64,000 nucleotides of DNA from Dallia pectoralis (taxonomy: Eukaryota > Chordata > Actinopteri > Esociformes > Umbridae), in contig CM055728.1 in the NCBI GenBank assembly GCA_029465975.1, forward strand, positions 22,329,633 to 22,393,632, given 5' to 3'. Under the pieces are notes generated by a model that searched no databases, was not told the origin of the DNA, and saw only the letters and a program-made list of their open reading frames with translations. Of the stretch, positions 1-10,968 are shown piece by piece. The translations under genes were made by a program, and so were the position numbers. Every line of letters starts with the position of its first letter. Positions within the stretch are counted from its first letter, which is position 1.

Positions 1-757
1 CAGTGTGCCACATGGGATGTTGGGATGCCACATATAGCCTGACATTGTTATTCCTCTCCAGTCTGCACACACAGAGAGACAGAGATATAAAGGAAGGAGG
101 ACAGTTGAGAGATGTTGCCCTAAGCCACCCTGAGGGCAACTGGTAGGGGTACAGCACAGTGAGTGTGCTCTGTTTGAGCTCCTGCCCCATGCTAATGCAG
201 GCGACTGTCTCTCAGACAGCAGACCAGAAGCGCCCAAGGGCCAGGGTCAGAGGTCACAATGCACAAACACAACCAGGGAAATAATTGACTTGTCCTCATC
301 TGATGTAATCCCGATCCCCCGTCTCCGTCTCTCGGAGACCGCTCACACTTGTGGAGGCCTCTGTCATCCATATCCATATTTATAGGAGATGCTACAGCTG
401 GTGTTACTGTTTGTCTCCATGTTAGATGGAAACATACTGATCCCGTATAAATAGAAAGCATCTGCCATGGTGAAATGGATTGAGTCCAGGCGTTCCTGGC
501 GTAGGCGGCGAGCAGGATGTTTGGGGTTGTTGTGGATAGATGGAGCATAATGTATTGGCACCGGTGTGAAAGCATGTTGTGAGATTCAATTTGATCCGTC
601 CCAAATTGCTGTAAGGTGATTGACGGTTGACCGTGGCTGATGAGTTGTCCTCTCTCCTGCCCCCACTCTCACCCATTCTCTCTCTCTCTGCTCTCCTGTC
701 GGGTGACCGTGTGACGTTCGCTCTTCACCTGCTGATGCATCTGATCCTCAATAAAAA
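1..757. other. Non-repetitive intron-like DNA
   Basis: No convincing exon or RNA gene is visible. Reading frames on the minus strand around 192-676 are short and overlap in several frames with no recognisable protein. A pyrimidine tract lies at about 650-700. The stretch ends where the 31-bp array begins. Confidence 0.5.
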
Positions 758-2418
758 GGTGTGTGTGGTGAATCAGCCAGCAGACAGGGGTGTGTGTGGT
801 GAATCAGCCAGCAGACAGGGGTGTGTGTGGTGAATCAGCCAGCAAACAGGGGTGTGTGTGGTGAATCAGCCAGCAGACAGGGGTGTGTGTGGTGAATCAG
901 CCAGCAGACAGGGGTGTGTGTGGTGAATCAGCCAGCAGACAGGGGTGTGTGTGGTGAATCAGCCAGCAGATAGAGGTGTGTGTGGTGAATTAGCCAGCAG
1001 ATAGAGGTGTGTGTGGTGAATCAGCCAGCAGACATAAGTGTGTGTGGTGAATCAGCCAGCAGACAGGGGTGTGTGTGGTGAATCAGCCAGCAAACAGGGG
1101 TGTGTGTGGTGAATCAGCCAGCAGACATAAGTGTGTGTGGTGAATCAGCCAGCAGACAGGGGTGTGTGTGGTGAATCAGCCAGCAAACAGGGGTGTGTGT
1201 GGTGAATCAGCCAGCAGACAGGGGTGTGTGTGGTGAATCAGCCAGCAGACAGAGGTGTGTGTGGTGAATCAGCCAGCAGACAGGGGTGTGTGTGGTGAAT
1301 CAGCCAGCAGACATAAGTGTGTGTGGTGAATCAGCCAGCAGACAGGGGTGTGTGTGGTGAATCAGCCAGCAGACAGAGGTGTGTGTGGTGAATCAGCCAG
1401 CAAACAGAGGTGTGTGTGGTGAATCAGCCAGCAGACAGGGGTGTGTGTGGTGAATCAGCCAGCAGACATAAGTGTGTGTGGTGAATCAGCCAGCAGACAG
1501 GGGTGTGTGTGGTGAATCAGCCAGCAAACAGGGGTGTGTGTGGTGAATCAGCCAGCAGACAGGGGTGTGTGTGGTGAATCAGCCAGCAGACAGAGGTGTG
1601 TGTGGTGAATCAGCCAGCAGACAGGGGTGTGTGTGGTGAATCAGCCAGCAGACATAAGTGTGTGTGGTGAATCAGCCAGCAGACAGGGGTGTGTGTGGTG
1701 AATCAGCCAGCAGACAGAGGTGTGTGTGGTGAATCAGCCAGCAAACAGAGGTGTGTGTGGTGAATCAGCCAGCAGATAGAGGTGTGTGTGGTGAATTAGC
1801 CAGCAGATAGAGGTGTGTGTGGTGAATCAGCCAGCAAACAGGGGTGTGTGTGGTGAATCAGCCAGCAGACAGAGGTGTGTGTGGTGAATCAGCCAGCAGA
1901 CATAAGTGTGTGTGGTGAATCAGCCAGCAGACAGGGGTGTGTGTGGTGAATCAGCCAGCAGACAGAGGTGTGTGTGTGGTGAATCAGCCAGCAAACAGAG
2001 GTGTGTGTGGTGAATCAGCCAGCAGACATAAGTGTGTGTGGTGAATCAGCCAGCAGACAGGGGTGTGTGTGGTGAATCAGCCAGCAGATAGAGGTGTGTG
2101 TGGTGAATTAGCCAGCAGATAGAGGTGTGTGTGGTGAATCAGCCAGCAGACAGGGGTGTGTGTGGTGAATCAGCCAGCAGACAGGGGGTGAATCCAGCAG
2201 ACAGGGGTGTGTGTGGTGAATCAGCCAGCAGATAGAGGTGTGTGTGGTGAATCAGCCAGCAGATAGTGTGGTGAATCAGCCAGCAGATGAGGTGTGTGAA
2301 TCAGCCAGCAGATAGGGGTGTGTGTGGTGAATCAGCCAGCAGACAGGGGTGTGTGTGGTGAATCAGCCAGCAGACAGGGGTGTGTGTGGTGAATCAGCCA
2401 GCAGATAGAGGTGTGTGT
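758..2418. repeat. Minisatellite, 31-bp unit, about 53 copies
   Basis: The unit is 31 bp and contains GGTGTGTGTGGTGAATCAGC followed by CAGCAGACAGG. At least six unit variants differ in the last bases (GACAGGGG, AAACAGGGG, GATAGAGG, GACATAAG, GACAGAGG, AAACAGAGG). An eleven-unit (341-bp) block starting at 1121 is repeated from 1462 in the same variant order. The last 250 bp (2180-2300) contain truncated units. No reading frame of interest is present. Confidence 0.97.
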
Positions 2419-3470
2419 TCTGAGATAGAGATATGTATGGAATATATGTACATATGTGAAAAGTGACAGAACCGTAAAACAATATTCATGGATACATGTA
2501 TTTCACACATTTAGAAAGTACATTTCAAATGCATATAAAAATGTTTTTCAACAGTACATTTTATGGTTTTCTTTTACATGTTTACCTCACACCCAGGTTG
2601 TGTATGTATAGCCAATGGGAATAGGTATAAACATTTAATCATTAACACAATCACAGTACCACACTGCTATTTCAACAGATGTAACCGAAATCCTTAAACC
2701 GATGCTTAGAAATAAAGTAAAATCATAACGGCAGACTGACTGCAGACCGGGCAGCACGAAGCAAGCCTGCGACATCCCTTCCTGAAGTAGCTACAGTTGG
2801 TTGTGCGTACAATGTCTCCAAAAGCCAACCTATAAAACGCCCCTCCTAAATGTAAGAGTTCACAAAGGCATCAGTAGGGTGACGTCATCGAGGGTTTGGT
2901 CCGTATTTATTTGCTCTAAGTTGTAGCTCCTGAGAAGGAGTTGTGATTCCCAGGTGAAAGGTGGGATAGACTTTCTGATTCGCTCCAGCACTCAGATAGA
3001 GTTACAGCTCAATTTCAAGCCGTCGCCCTGTTCACCACAGCACCCACACTGCCCTGTAACCATAGGAGATAAATAAACCCATGGAATAGAGGATGGCTCC
3101 CTTCTCTCTCTCTCTCTCTCGCTTTTGTTCGCTGACTCTTTTTCAAAGTCTGTATTTCTTTCCCTGCTCTGCTCTCATTCTTTTTTCTATCTCTCTCTTT
3201 CTGGTTTATCGTCCTCCCTTCCTCTAGTTCGGGAGACAGGGGACACTGTTTATGACCAGAAAGTGTTTTTAAAGCCAGGTCTTCCTGTCTCCAGCAAACT
3301 ACACTTTTCCGATCATCTCCTGCCTCATCTTTCTCCTTTTTCTCCTTCTGCCTTCATCTTCATCTTCTCTTTTAATTAAGTCTACGCGTATTCTTCTTTT
3401 ATTAGATCTCAGCTGTTTACAAACTCACAGGGCGTCTGTGTAAATGAATCCTAATAGGCTTGATATCACT
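2419..3470. other. Non-repetitive intron-like DNA with pyrimidine tract
   Basis: AT-rich, apparently single-copy sequence. A perfect TGACGTCA palindrome (a CRE/ATF-type site) sits at 2880-2887, but a single 8-mer is weak evidence for a regulatory element. A (CT)n run lies at 3103-3120 inside a C/T-rich stretch reaching about 3210. No exon is recognised. Confidence 0.5.
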
Positions 3471-4068
3471 CCTCAGGTACAGACCTCAGGTACAGACCTC
3501 AGGTACAGACCTCAGGTACAGACCTCAGGTTCAGACCTCAGGTACAGACCTCAGGTACAGGCCTCATGTACAGACCTCAGGTACAGACCTCAGGTACAGA
3601 CCCCAGGTACAGACCTCAGGTACAGACCTCATGTACAGACCTCAGGTTCAGACCTCAGGTACAGACCTCAGGTACAGGCCTCATGTACAGACCTCAGGTA
3701 CAGACCTCAGGTACAGACCTCAGGTACAGACCTCGGGTACAGACCTCAGGTACAGACCCCAGGTACAGACCTCAGGTACAGACCTCAGGTACAGACCTCA
3801 GGTACAGACCTCAGGTACAGACCTCAGGTTCAGACCTCAGGTACAGACCTCAGGTACAGACCTCAGGTACAGACCTCATGTACAGGCCTCAGGTACAGAC
3901 CTCAGGTACTGACCTCATGTACAGACCTCAGGTACAGACCTCAGGTACAGACCTCAGGTACAGACCTCAGGTACAGGCCTCATGTACAGGCCTCATGTAC
4001 AGACCTCAGGTACAGACCTCAGGTACAGCCCTCAGGTACAGACCACAGGTACAGACCTCAGCTACAGA
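3471..4068. repeat. Minisatellite, 13-bp unit, about 46 copies
   Basis: Head-to-tail copies of AGACCTCAGGTAC with scattered substitutions (ATGTAC, GGTTC, GCCTC). Thirteen is not a multiple of three and the unit has no + strand stop, so all three + frames stay open for 150-215 codons. Each frame reads the same 13-residue peptide cycle. These are not genes. Confidence 0.97.
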
Positions 4069-5173
4069 TGTCTGTGGTGGAACTGAGGTGACTGGGCTGG
4101 ATCAGGATCTGTCCAGGCATGGCCATGGGATCTATAATGCCATCTGGCATAAGGCATGATGGGCAGGGCAGCATGGTCTTGAGGCCTCACTAAGGCATGA
4201 TGGGCAGGGCAGCAGGGTCTTGAGGCCTCACTTCTCTGGTTCTCACCCCATCACCTTTGTTGCTCTCCAGATTCCCAGAGCAGTCAGGGTCGCCCCATAG
4301 AAAGAACCTGCTCCGCTTTTAATCTCTTTACATACAGAGGCTATCAGGTCAGTAGAAGCGACTTTGAGTTAATACCATTTCAAACAGTAACAATTAACAC
4401 ATCTTGGCTGCCGGCTGATTAAGAGATTGTCCTGTGCAACGATAGATTCACGAAAGACAACATGAAAGCGTCTGAAACGGAAAGACAGATCTAACCTGCC
4501 TTAGCGGATGGATTAGGTGGCGAATAATGTGATCTCTACAGCTGGGCAGCTCTCCTCTCTGTGGAGCCTGGCTGGTAGGATAATTGCCTGTGGAACCCGA
4601 GTTAACAGCTCTGCTTCCACAGGTGTATGCCTTAACCAGAGTGAGGGGAGATTGACTTGATCCACTGGCTTGATAGCTGCTAGCTTCTGTCTTATCCCTC
4701 TTCACCCGCGTTTTCTGATGCAACGTCTTTCAACAATTAGTGTGGTTGAGGTGAAAAAAGTACAGGAAAGGAAATAAGAAAATTTTGGTCAACTTAAATC
4801 GGCCAGCCTGTTATATGATCTGTTAAGATCCTGAGGTGAGATTTATTGATAACGTAGATGTAGGCCACGTTATCTTAATGTAGGTCACGTTATCTTATTG
4901 TAGGTCACGTTATCTTAACAGAACAGTGGGATATCTTCACTTGTAATAACTAAAAGTCTGACCTTTTCTTGTGTGCTGGTTTCTAGGAATCTAACTGCAT
5001 TCCTGTAGCAAGCTTTATGCCGCATCTAATATATGCTACTGTTTAAAAGGAGGCATTGTGCTATTTCCTGTTTTCAATGCATTATTTAAGGGACATAGAA
5101 GCGTGATCTTTACAGCGTGTCATAATAAGGCCATGCCACGCAATGTCGCCGAAGGACTTAAGTGTAAAAACAC
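4069..5173. other. Mostly non-repetitive DNA with two short local duplications
   Basis: Two 41-bp copies (GGCATGATGGGCAGGGCAGC and following) lie at 4151-4232. Three 20-bp copies of TGTAGGTCACGTTATCTTAT type lie at 4860-4919. The stretch between about 4260 and 4740 is free of repeats. The minus-strand frame at 4448-4723 is unrecognised and probably chance. Confidence 0.6.
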
Positions 5174-5643
5174 AGAACGCTCACAGCGTGTGTGAAGTCA
5201 GACAGAGTGGGTCACACTACAGAACGCTCACAGCGTGTGTGAAGTCAGAAAGAGTGGGTCACACTACAGAACGCTCACATCGGGTGTGAAGTGAGACAGA
5301 GTGGGTCACACTACAGAACGCTCATAACGTGTGTGAAGTCAGACAGAGTGGGTCACACTACAGAACGCTCACAGCGTGTGTGAAGTCAGACAGAGTAGGT
5401 CACACTACAGAACGCTCACAGCGTGTGTGAAGTCAGACAGAGTAGGTCACACTACAGAACGCTCACAGCGTGTGTGAAGTCAGACAGAGTGGGTCACACT
5501 ACAGAACGCTCACAGCGTGTGTGAAGTCAGACAGAGTGGGTCACACTACAGAACGCTCACAGCGTGTGTGAAGTCAGACAGAGTGGGTCACACTACAGAA
5601 CGCTCACAGCGTGTGTGAAGTCAGACAGAGTGGGTCACACTAC
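5174..5643. repeat. Minisatellite, 47-bp unit, exactly 10 copies
   Basis: Ten consecutive 47-bp units begin AGAACGCTCACAGCGTGTGT and end GGGTCACACTAC. Copies differ at one to three positions; copy 3 (5268) is the most divergent and two adjacent copies carry GTAGGTC instead of GTGGGTC. The repeat boundaries are unusually clean. Confidence 0.97.
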
Positions 5644-5765
5644 GTAGACATCATTCTCTACAGTCACTCAGTGAGACGAACCTGCTGACTCGGATTAACC
5701 TGTAGATGTTCGTGGAAGATTAGCAGATGAATTTGTACACAAGTACAAATACAACACAAGGCGTG

Positions 5766-5768
<3 letters not shown>

Positions 5769-5804
<36 letters not shown>
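5769..5804. repeat. (AC)n microsatellite
   Basis: About 18 perfect AC dinucleotides. Confidence 0.95.
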
Positions 5805-5806
<2 letters not shown>

Positions 5807-7055
5807 GGCAGGCTATGCAATCACAGGGAGGTCAATAGCCTTCATTCATACTCGCCAAAACTAAGTCTAGAACTTTCTAACTGATGACACATCCTGAAGA
5901 CCAGTCTATGTTATTGACTCATGTTGTCTATATACAGACGGAAAGAAGATGTAAGATTAAGGGAAATTAAAATGAGAATAAAGTAAATGTGATAACACTT
6001 TTTACATTAAATAATGAGAAATGTTGGAAATCTCTAAAATCACTTTCTATAATTCATTAATGATAATAATGTGGAAAACTAAACACTATCGCCACGACGA
6101 CTAACAATCACATAATCCAAAGGGTACAGTAATAGAGATAGCTAACAACAGATAGCTAGCAAACTACTCATCCACATTCAAGCATCAAGTAACTACACAC
6201 AATAGTAACTGGAAACAACGTTTGGTTACCACGGTGACCAATCAAACCCTAATCGTCAGGACGCCCAAACGTGAATCAAAGCGTTGCCCTGAACCTCAAA
6301 ATGAATATACAGTCAGATCAATAATCTACTTGGCATGTAATTACGTTTTGCGAGACTAAAAACTCACCTCTAGCAGGGTTTTATGCAGTCACACTGACCC
6401 CACGTTGATGAGGTCAAGTTATAGTGTATGTCCACACAGCTAGCTCATGGCACTTCAGAAATTATCCCTGTTGGACACGGGTGTTTCTAAATGAGCTGAA
6501 CCCTGTCCTCCAGCGCATTAGTGACCGAAGACGCCGAACGGGGTCCTAGTGAGAGCTCATAGTCTGGTCACTGTGCTGTGGCGTCTGCCCGGACGCCTGA
6601 ATGGGCTAAAACGTGCATGAAACCAGCTTAGCCCCTATCAGCCAGCATCGCCCACAGTCATCATCCTTTCCTCAGACTCTACGGGGCTGCTCGAGGGGAG
6701 ATAAGGAAACGGACACCCCCCTTCCTTCTCTGTCCCCCGTCCCGGTTTCTTATCCACTCTCGTAGGTCTTCTAGAGACAGAGACACGGACGTGTAGCGAC
6801 ACCAAGAGTAATTTATATTATTTTTAAATTGTCTGTGATTTTTACATTGAGATAAGTGTTCAGGGGAACATCTGTTTTGTGGCTGGAAGGCAGAGGCCTG
6901 AGTTGTTTAGCGGTGTACTGGCAGCTAGTGGAGATAGTGAGAGGGTGAAGAGGAGAGAGGAAGGGTAAGAGAGAGGAGGGATGTAGAGCAAAGACAGAAA
7001 AAAGTGTAAAAGTGTTAGACTGATGTTAGACTGCGTCTGGAAGATCTCACCAGGT
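5805..7055. other. Non-repetitive intron-like DNA
   Basis: No repeat or exon is recognised over 1.25 kb apart from a purine-rich stretch at about 6925-7005. Composition is mixed, AT-rich at the left and more GC-rich around 6450-6780. No open frame of note. Confidence 0.5.
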
Positions 7056-7560
7056 AAACATCACTCATTACATCACGTATAACATCATGTATAACATCAC
7101 TCATAACATCACGTATAACATCACTCATAACATCATGTATAACATCACTCATAACATCACGTATAACATCACTCATAACATCATGTATAACATCACTCAT
7201 AACATCATGTATAACATCACTCATAACATCATGTATAACATCACTCATAACATCAACATCACTCATAACATCATGTATAACATCACTCATAACATCATGT
7301 ATAACATCACTCATAACATCATGTATAACATCACTCATAACATCATGTATAACATCACTCATAACATCATGTATAACATCACTCATAACATCATGTATAA
7401 CATCACTCATAACATCATGTATAACATCACTCATAACATCATGTATAACATCACTCATAACATCATGTATAACATCACGTATAACATCATGTATAACATC
7501 ACTCATAACATCACTATAACATCACTCATAACATCACATATAACATCATCTGTATAACAT
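7056..7560. repeat. Minisatellite, 24-bp unit of two 12-bp halves, about 20 copies
   Basis: Alternating ATAACATCACTC and ATAACATCATGT halves form a 24-bp unit. One half-unit is lost near 7252. Because 24 is a multiple of three, frames of about 160 codons stay open on both strands, encoding only 8-residue repeats. The array grades into the 40-bp array to the right through mixed units at 7560-7640. Confidence 0.96.
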
Positions 7561-8940
7561 CACTCATATCATGATGTCATTTATAACTCATGTATAAGCA
7601 TTACTCATAACATCACATATAACATCATCTGTATATAAGCATTACCACATATGATGTCATTTATTAATCTGTGTATAAGCATCACCACATTTATGATGTC
7701 ATTTATTATTTATCTTATGTGTATAAGCATCACCACATATGATGTCATTTATTAATCTGTGTATAAGCATCACCACATATGATGTCATTTATTAATCTGT
7801 GTATAAGCATCACCACATATGATGTCATTTATTTATGTGTATATAAGCATCACCACATATGATGTCATTTATTAATCTGTGTATAAGCATCACCACATAT
7901 GATGTCATTTATTAATCTGTGTATAAGCATCACCACATATGATGTCATTTATTGATGTGTATATAAGCATCACCACATATGATGTCATTTATTAATCTGT
8001 GTATAAGCATCACCACATATGATGTCATTTATTAATCTGTGTATAAGCATCACCACATATGATGTCATTTATTGATGTGTATATAAGCATCACCACATAT
8101 GATGTCATTTATTTCTGTGTATAAGCATCACCACATATGATGTCATTTATTTATGTGTATATAAGCATCACCACATATGATGTCATTTATTAATCTTTGT
8201 ATAAGCATCACCACATATGATGTCATTTATTAATCTGTGTATAAGCATCACCACATATGATGTCATTTATTTATGTGTATATAAGCATCACCACATATGA
8301 TGTCATTTATTAATCTGTGTATAAGCATCACCACATATGATGTCATTTATTAATCTGTGTATAAGCATCACCACATATGATGTCATTTATTAATGTGTAT
8401 ATAAGCATCACCACATATGATGTCATTTATTAATCTGTGTATAAGCATCACCACATATGATGTCATTTATTAATCTGTGTATAAGCATCACCACATATGA
8501 TGTCATTTATTAATCTGTGTATAAGCATCACCACATATGATGTCATTTATTAATCTGTGTATAAGCATCACCACATATGATGTCATTTATTTATATAAGC
8601 ATATTTATTAATCTGTGTATAAGCATCACCACATATGATGTCATTTATTAATCTGTGTATAAGCATCACCACATATGATGTCATTTATTAATCTGTGTAT
8701 AAGCATCACCACATATGATGTCATTTATTAATCTGTGTATAAGCATCACCACATATGATGTCATTTATTAATGTGTATATAAGCATCACCACATATGATG
8801 TCATTTATTAATCTCACCACATATGATGTCATTTATTAATCTGCATCACCACATATGATGTCATTTATTAATCTGTGTATAAGCATCACCACATATGATG
8901 TCATTTATTAATCTGTGTATAAGCATCACCACATATGATG
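7561..8940. repeat. Minisatellite, 40-bp unit, about 33 copies
   Basis: The unit contains CACCACATATGATGTCATTT followed by ATTAATCTGTGTATAAGCAT. The left end (7561-7640) is a degenerate transition from the ATAACATC array. Units with ATGTGTAT in place of ATCTGTGT occur about every third copy between 7741 and 8440, giving a 120-bp higher-order period. Shortened units appear near 8590 and 8815-8850. Confidence 0.96.
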
Positions 8941-9095
8941 TTGCCTTTTATTAGTTGACCTGTTGCTTCTCCAGATTGTATATAATTTATTGTGTTGCTT
9001 TGATCTGCCATTGGCCAGGTCATCTTTGCAAATGGGAATTGGTTATCCATCTTTTACCTAGTGAAATAAAGATGAAGTAAATAAATAAACAATAT
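8941..9095 (+). mobile_element. 3' tail of an L2/CR1-type LINE, 5'-truncated
   Basis: The sequence CATTGGCCAGGTCATCTTTG, then AAATGGGAATTGGTTATC, CTTTTACCTAGTGAAATAAA and a short AATAAA-type simple tail, matches the 3' untranslated end that fish L2-like LINEs and their dependent SINEs share. This is from my knowledge of the family; no alignment was run. No reverse transcriptase sequence precedes it. The left boundary is unclear because the 40-bp array runs straight into it. Confidence 0.75.
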
Positions 9096-9602
9096 TAGAC
9101 ATTAATAATTCAGCGTATCCTTGGCCGTTCCCGGTATCGGAATACTGCCGTGGTGCTGACCTAACGTCTCTCCCCGGTTATCATTGACAGTCTGAGGGCT
9201 ACGCGGTTCGGGCGTGCCTGGCGCCGCTCTGCCATGCGTCGGCGTGGGAATGGGAACGGTCCGGGGAGATATTCGGGAGGTGATGAATCTCAATCCCGGG
9301 ACTGTGTGGCAGATTTACATTTAAAGTAGTTTCAGAGCGCGGGCCCACATCCTGATGTTTGCCAGGGTCTGGAGAGGCCGACTTATCACCCAGCCATCAA
9401 TCTGACGTGATGGCCCCTGATAGGCCGAGGCTACGCCGGGGGCTGCGATACGCCGGGGCCACTGGCTCCTAACACCTCTCTGTACTGACAGACAGGCAGA
9501 GATGTGGTGCCATCTAATAGAGCCTCTTGAAGTGTAATTATATTACATGTGGAAGCAGAGCCGGGCTGTTTGACAGCTCCATGTGCGTCGCTGTGATTTG
9601 AT
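9096..9602. other. Non-repetitive DNA
   Basis: GC-richer single-copy sequence with several CpGs between 9110 and 9450. Nothing is recognisable as an exon or RNA gene. Confidence 0.5.
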
Positions 9603-9651
9603 GTGTGTGTGCCTGTGTGTGTGTGTGTGTGCGTGTGTGTGTGTGTGTGTG
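9603..9651. repeat. (GT)n microsatellite, interrupted
   Basis: GT repeats broken by CCTGT and CGTG. Confidence 0.95.
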
Positions 9652-9811
9652 AACACGTCGCGACCCGAGTGCGGTGGATGATTGACACACACAGTAATGA
9701 GAAGGAGAGGTGTGTATTGATGTCTGGTCTCAGCTCTCACTGTTACTATCATGACTGGGGGAGAAGTTCCAACATGTTGGTCGGTCCTCTGTAGGTGGTA
9801 AAACACTCTCA

Positions 9812-10605
9812 TTTGTGTGTGGATGGTGTGTGTGACCTGTGGTTTAGCCATAGAATGTGTGTGTGTGTGTGGATGGTGTGTGTGTGACCTGTGGTTTAGC
9901 CCTAGAATGTGTGTGTGTGTGGATGGTGTGTGTGACCTGTGCTTTAGCCCTAGAATGTGTGTGTGTGTGTGTGTGGATGGTGTGTGTGACCTGTGGTTTA
10001 GCCCTACAATGTGTGTGTGTGTGTGTGTGGATGGTGTGTGCGACCTGTGGTTTAGCCCTAGAATGTGTGTGTGTGTGTGTGTGGATGGTGTGTGTGACCT
10101 GTGGTTTAGCCATGGAATGTGTGTGTGTGTGTGGATGGTGTGTGTGACCTGTGGTTTAGCCCTAGAATGTGTGTGTGTGTGGATGGTGTGTGTGTGACCT
10201 GTGGTTTAGCCCTAGAATGTGTGTGTGTGTGTGGATGGTGTGTGTGACCTGTGGTTTAGCCCTAGAATGTGTGTGTGTGTGTGTGGATGGTGTGTGTGAC
10301 CTGTGGTTTAGCCCCAGAATGTGTGTGTGTGTGTGTGGATGGTGTGTGTGACCTGTGGTTTAGCCCTAGAATGTGTGTGTGTGTGTGTGGATGGTGTGTG
10401 TGACCTGTGGTTTAGCCATGGAATGTGTGTGTGTGGATGGTGTGTGTGACATGTGGTTTAGCCCTAGCATGTGTGTGTGTGTGGATGGTGTTTGTGACCT
10501 GTGGTTTAGCCCTAGAATCTGTTTGTGTGGATGGTGTGTGTGACCTGTGGTTTAGCAGTACATATGTGTGTCCCTAGAATGTGTGTGTGGATGGTGTGGA
10601 TGCCT
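9812..10605. repeat. Compound minisatellite, about 45-50-bp unit, about 17 copies
   Basis: Each unit has a constant part (GGATGGTGTGTGTGACCTGT then GGTTTAGCCCTAGAA) joined to an internal (GT)n run whose length varies between copies, so unit length is not constant. Last units at 10440-10605 are degenerate. Cysteine/valine-rich frames on + and Thr/His-rich frames on the minus strand are artefacts. Confidence 0.95.
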
Positions 10606-10968
10606 TGTGTCTGGTTTCTGGTGACTGGTTTCTGGTGCCTGGTTTCTGGTGCCTGGTTTCTGGTTTCTGGTGACTAGTGACTGATGACTGGTTTCTGGTG
10701 ACTGGTTTCTGGTGATCGGTGACTGGTGACTGGTTTCTGGTGACTGGTTTCTAGTGACTGGTTTCTGGTGATCGGTGACTGGTGACTGGTTTCTGGTGAC
10801 TGGTTTCTAGTGACTGGTGACTGGTTTCTGGTGACTGGTGACTGGTTTCTAGTGACTGGTGACTGGTTTCTGGTGACTGGTGACTGGTTTCTGGTGATCA
10901 GTGACTGGTTTCTGGTGACTGGTTTCTGGTGACTGGTTTCTGGTGACTGGTAATTGGTGACTGCTTTC
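10606..10968. repeat. Minisatellite of 7- and 14-bp units
   Basis: Composed of CTGGTTTCTGGTGA (14 bp) interspersed with CTGGTGA (7 bp) and variants CTAGTGA and TCGGTGA. Directly abuts the preceding GT-containing array, with which it shares no unit. Confidence 0.94.

Noticed and set aside
2880..2887. TGACGTCA as a camta1 enhancer
   Set aside because: An isolated 8-mer in unique DNA is too weak without conservation or binding data.
3444..4159. Three + frames of 150-215 codons
   Set aside because: 13-bp repeat artefact.
5174..5643. CRISPR-like array
   Set aside because: Contiguous tandem units with no unique spacers, in a eukaryotic intron with no cas genes. The same applies to all other arrays here.
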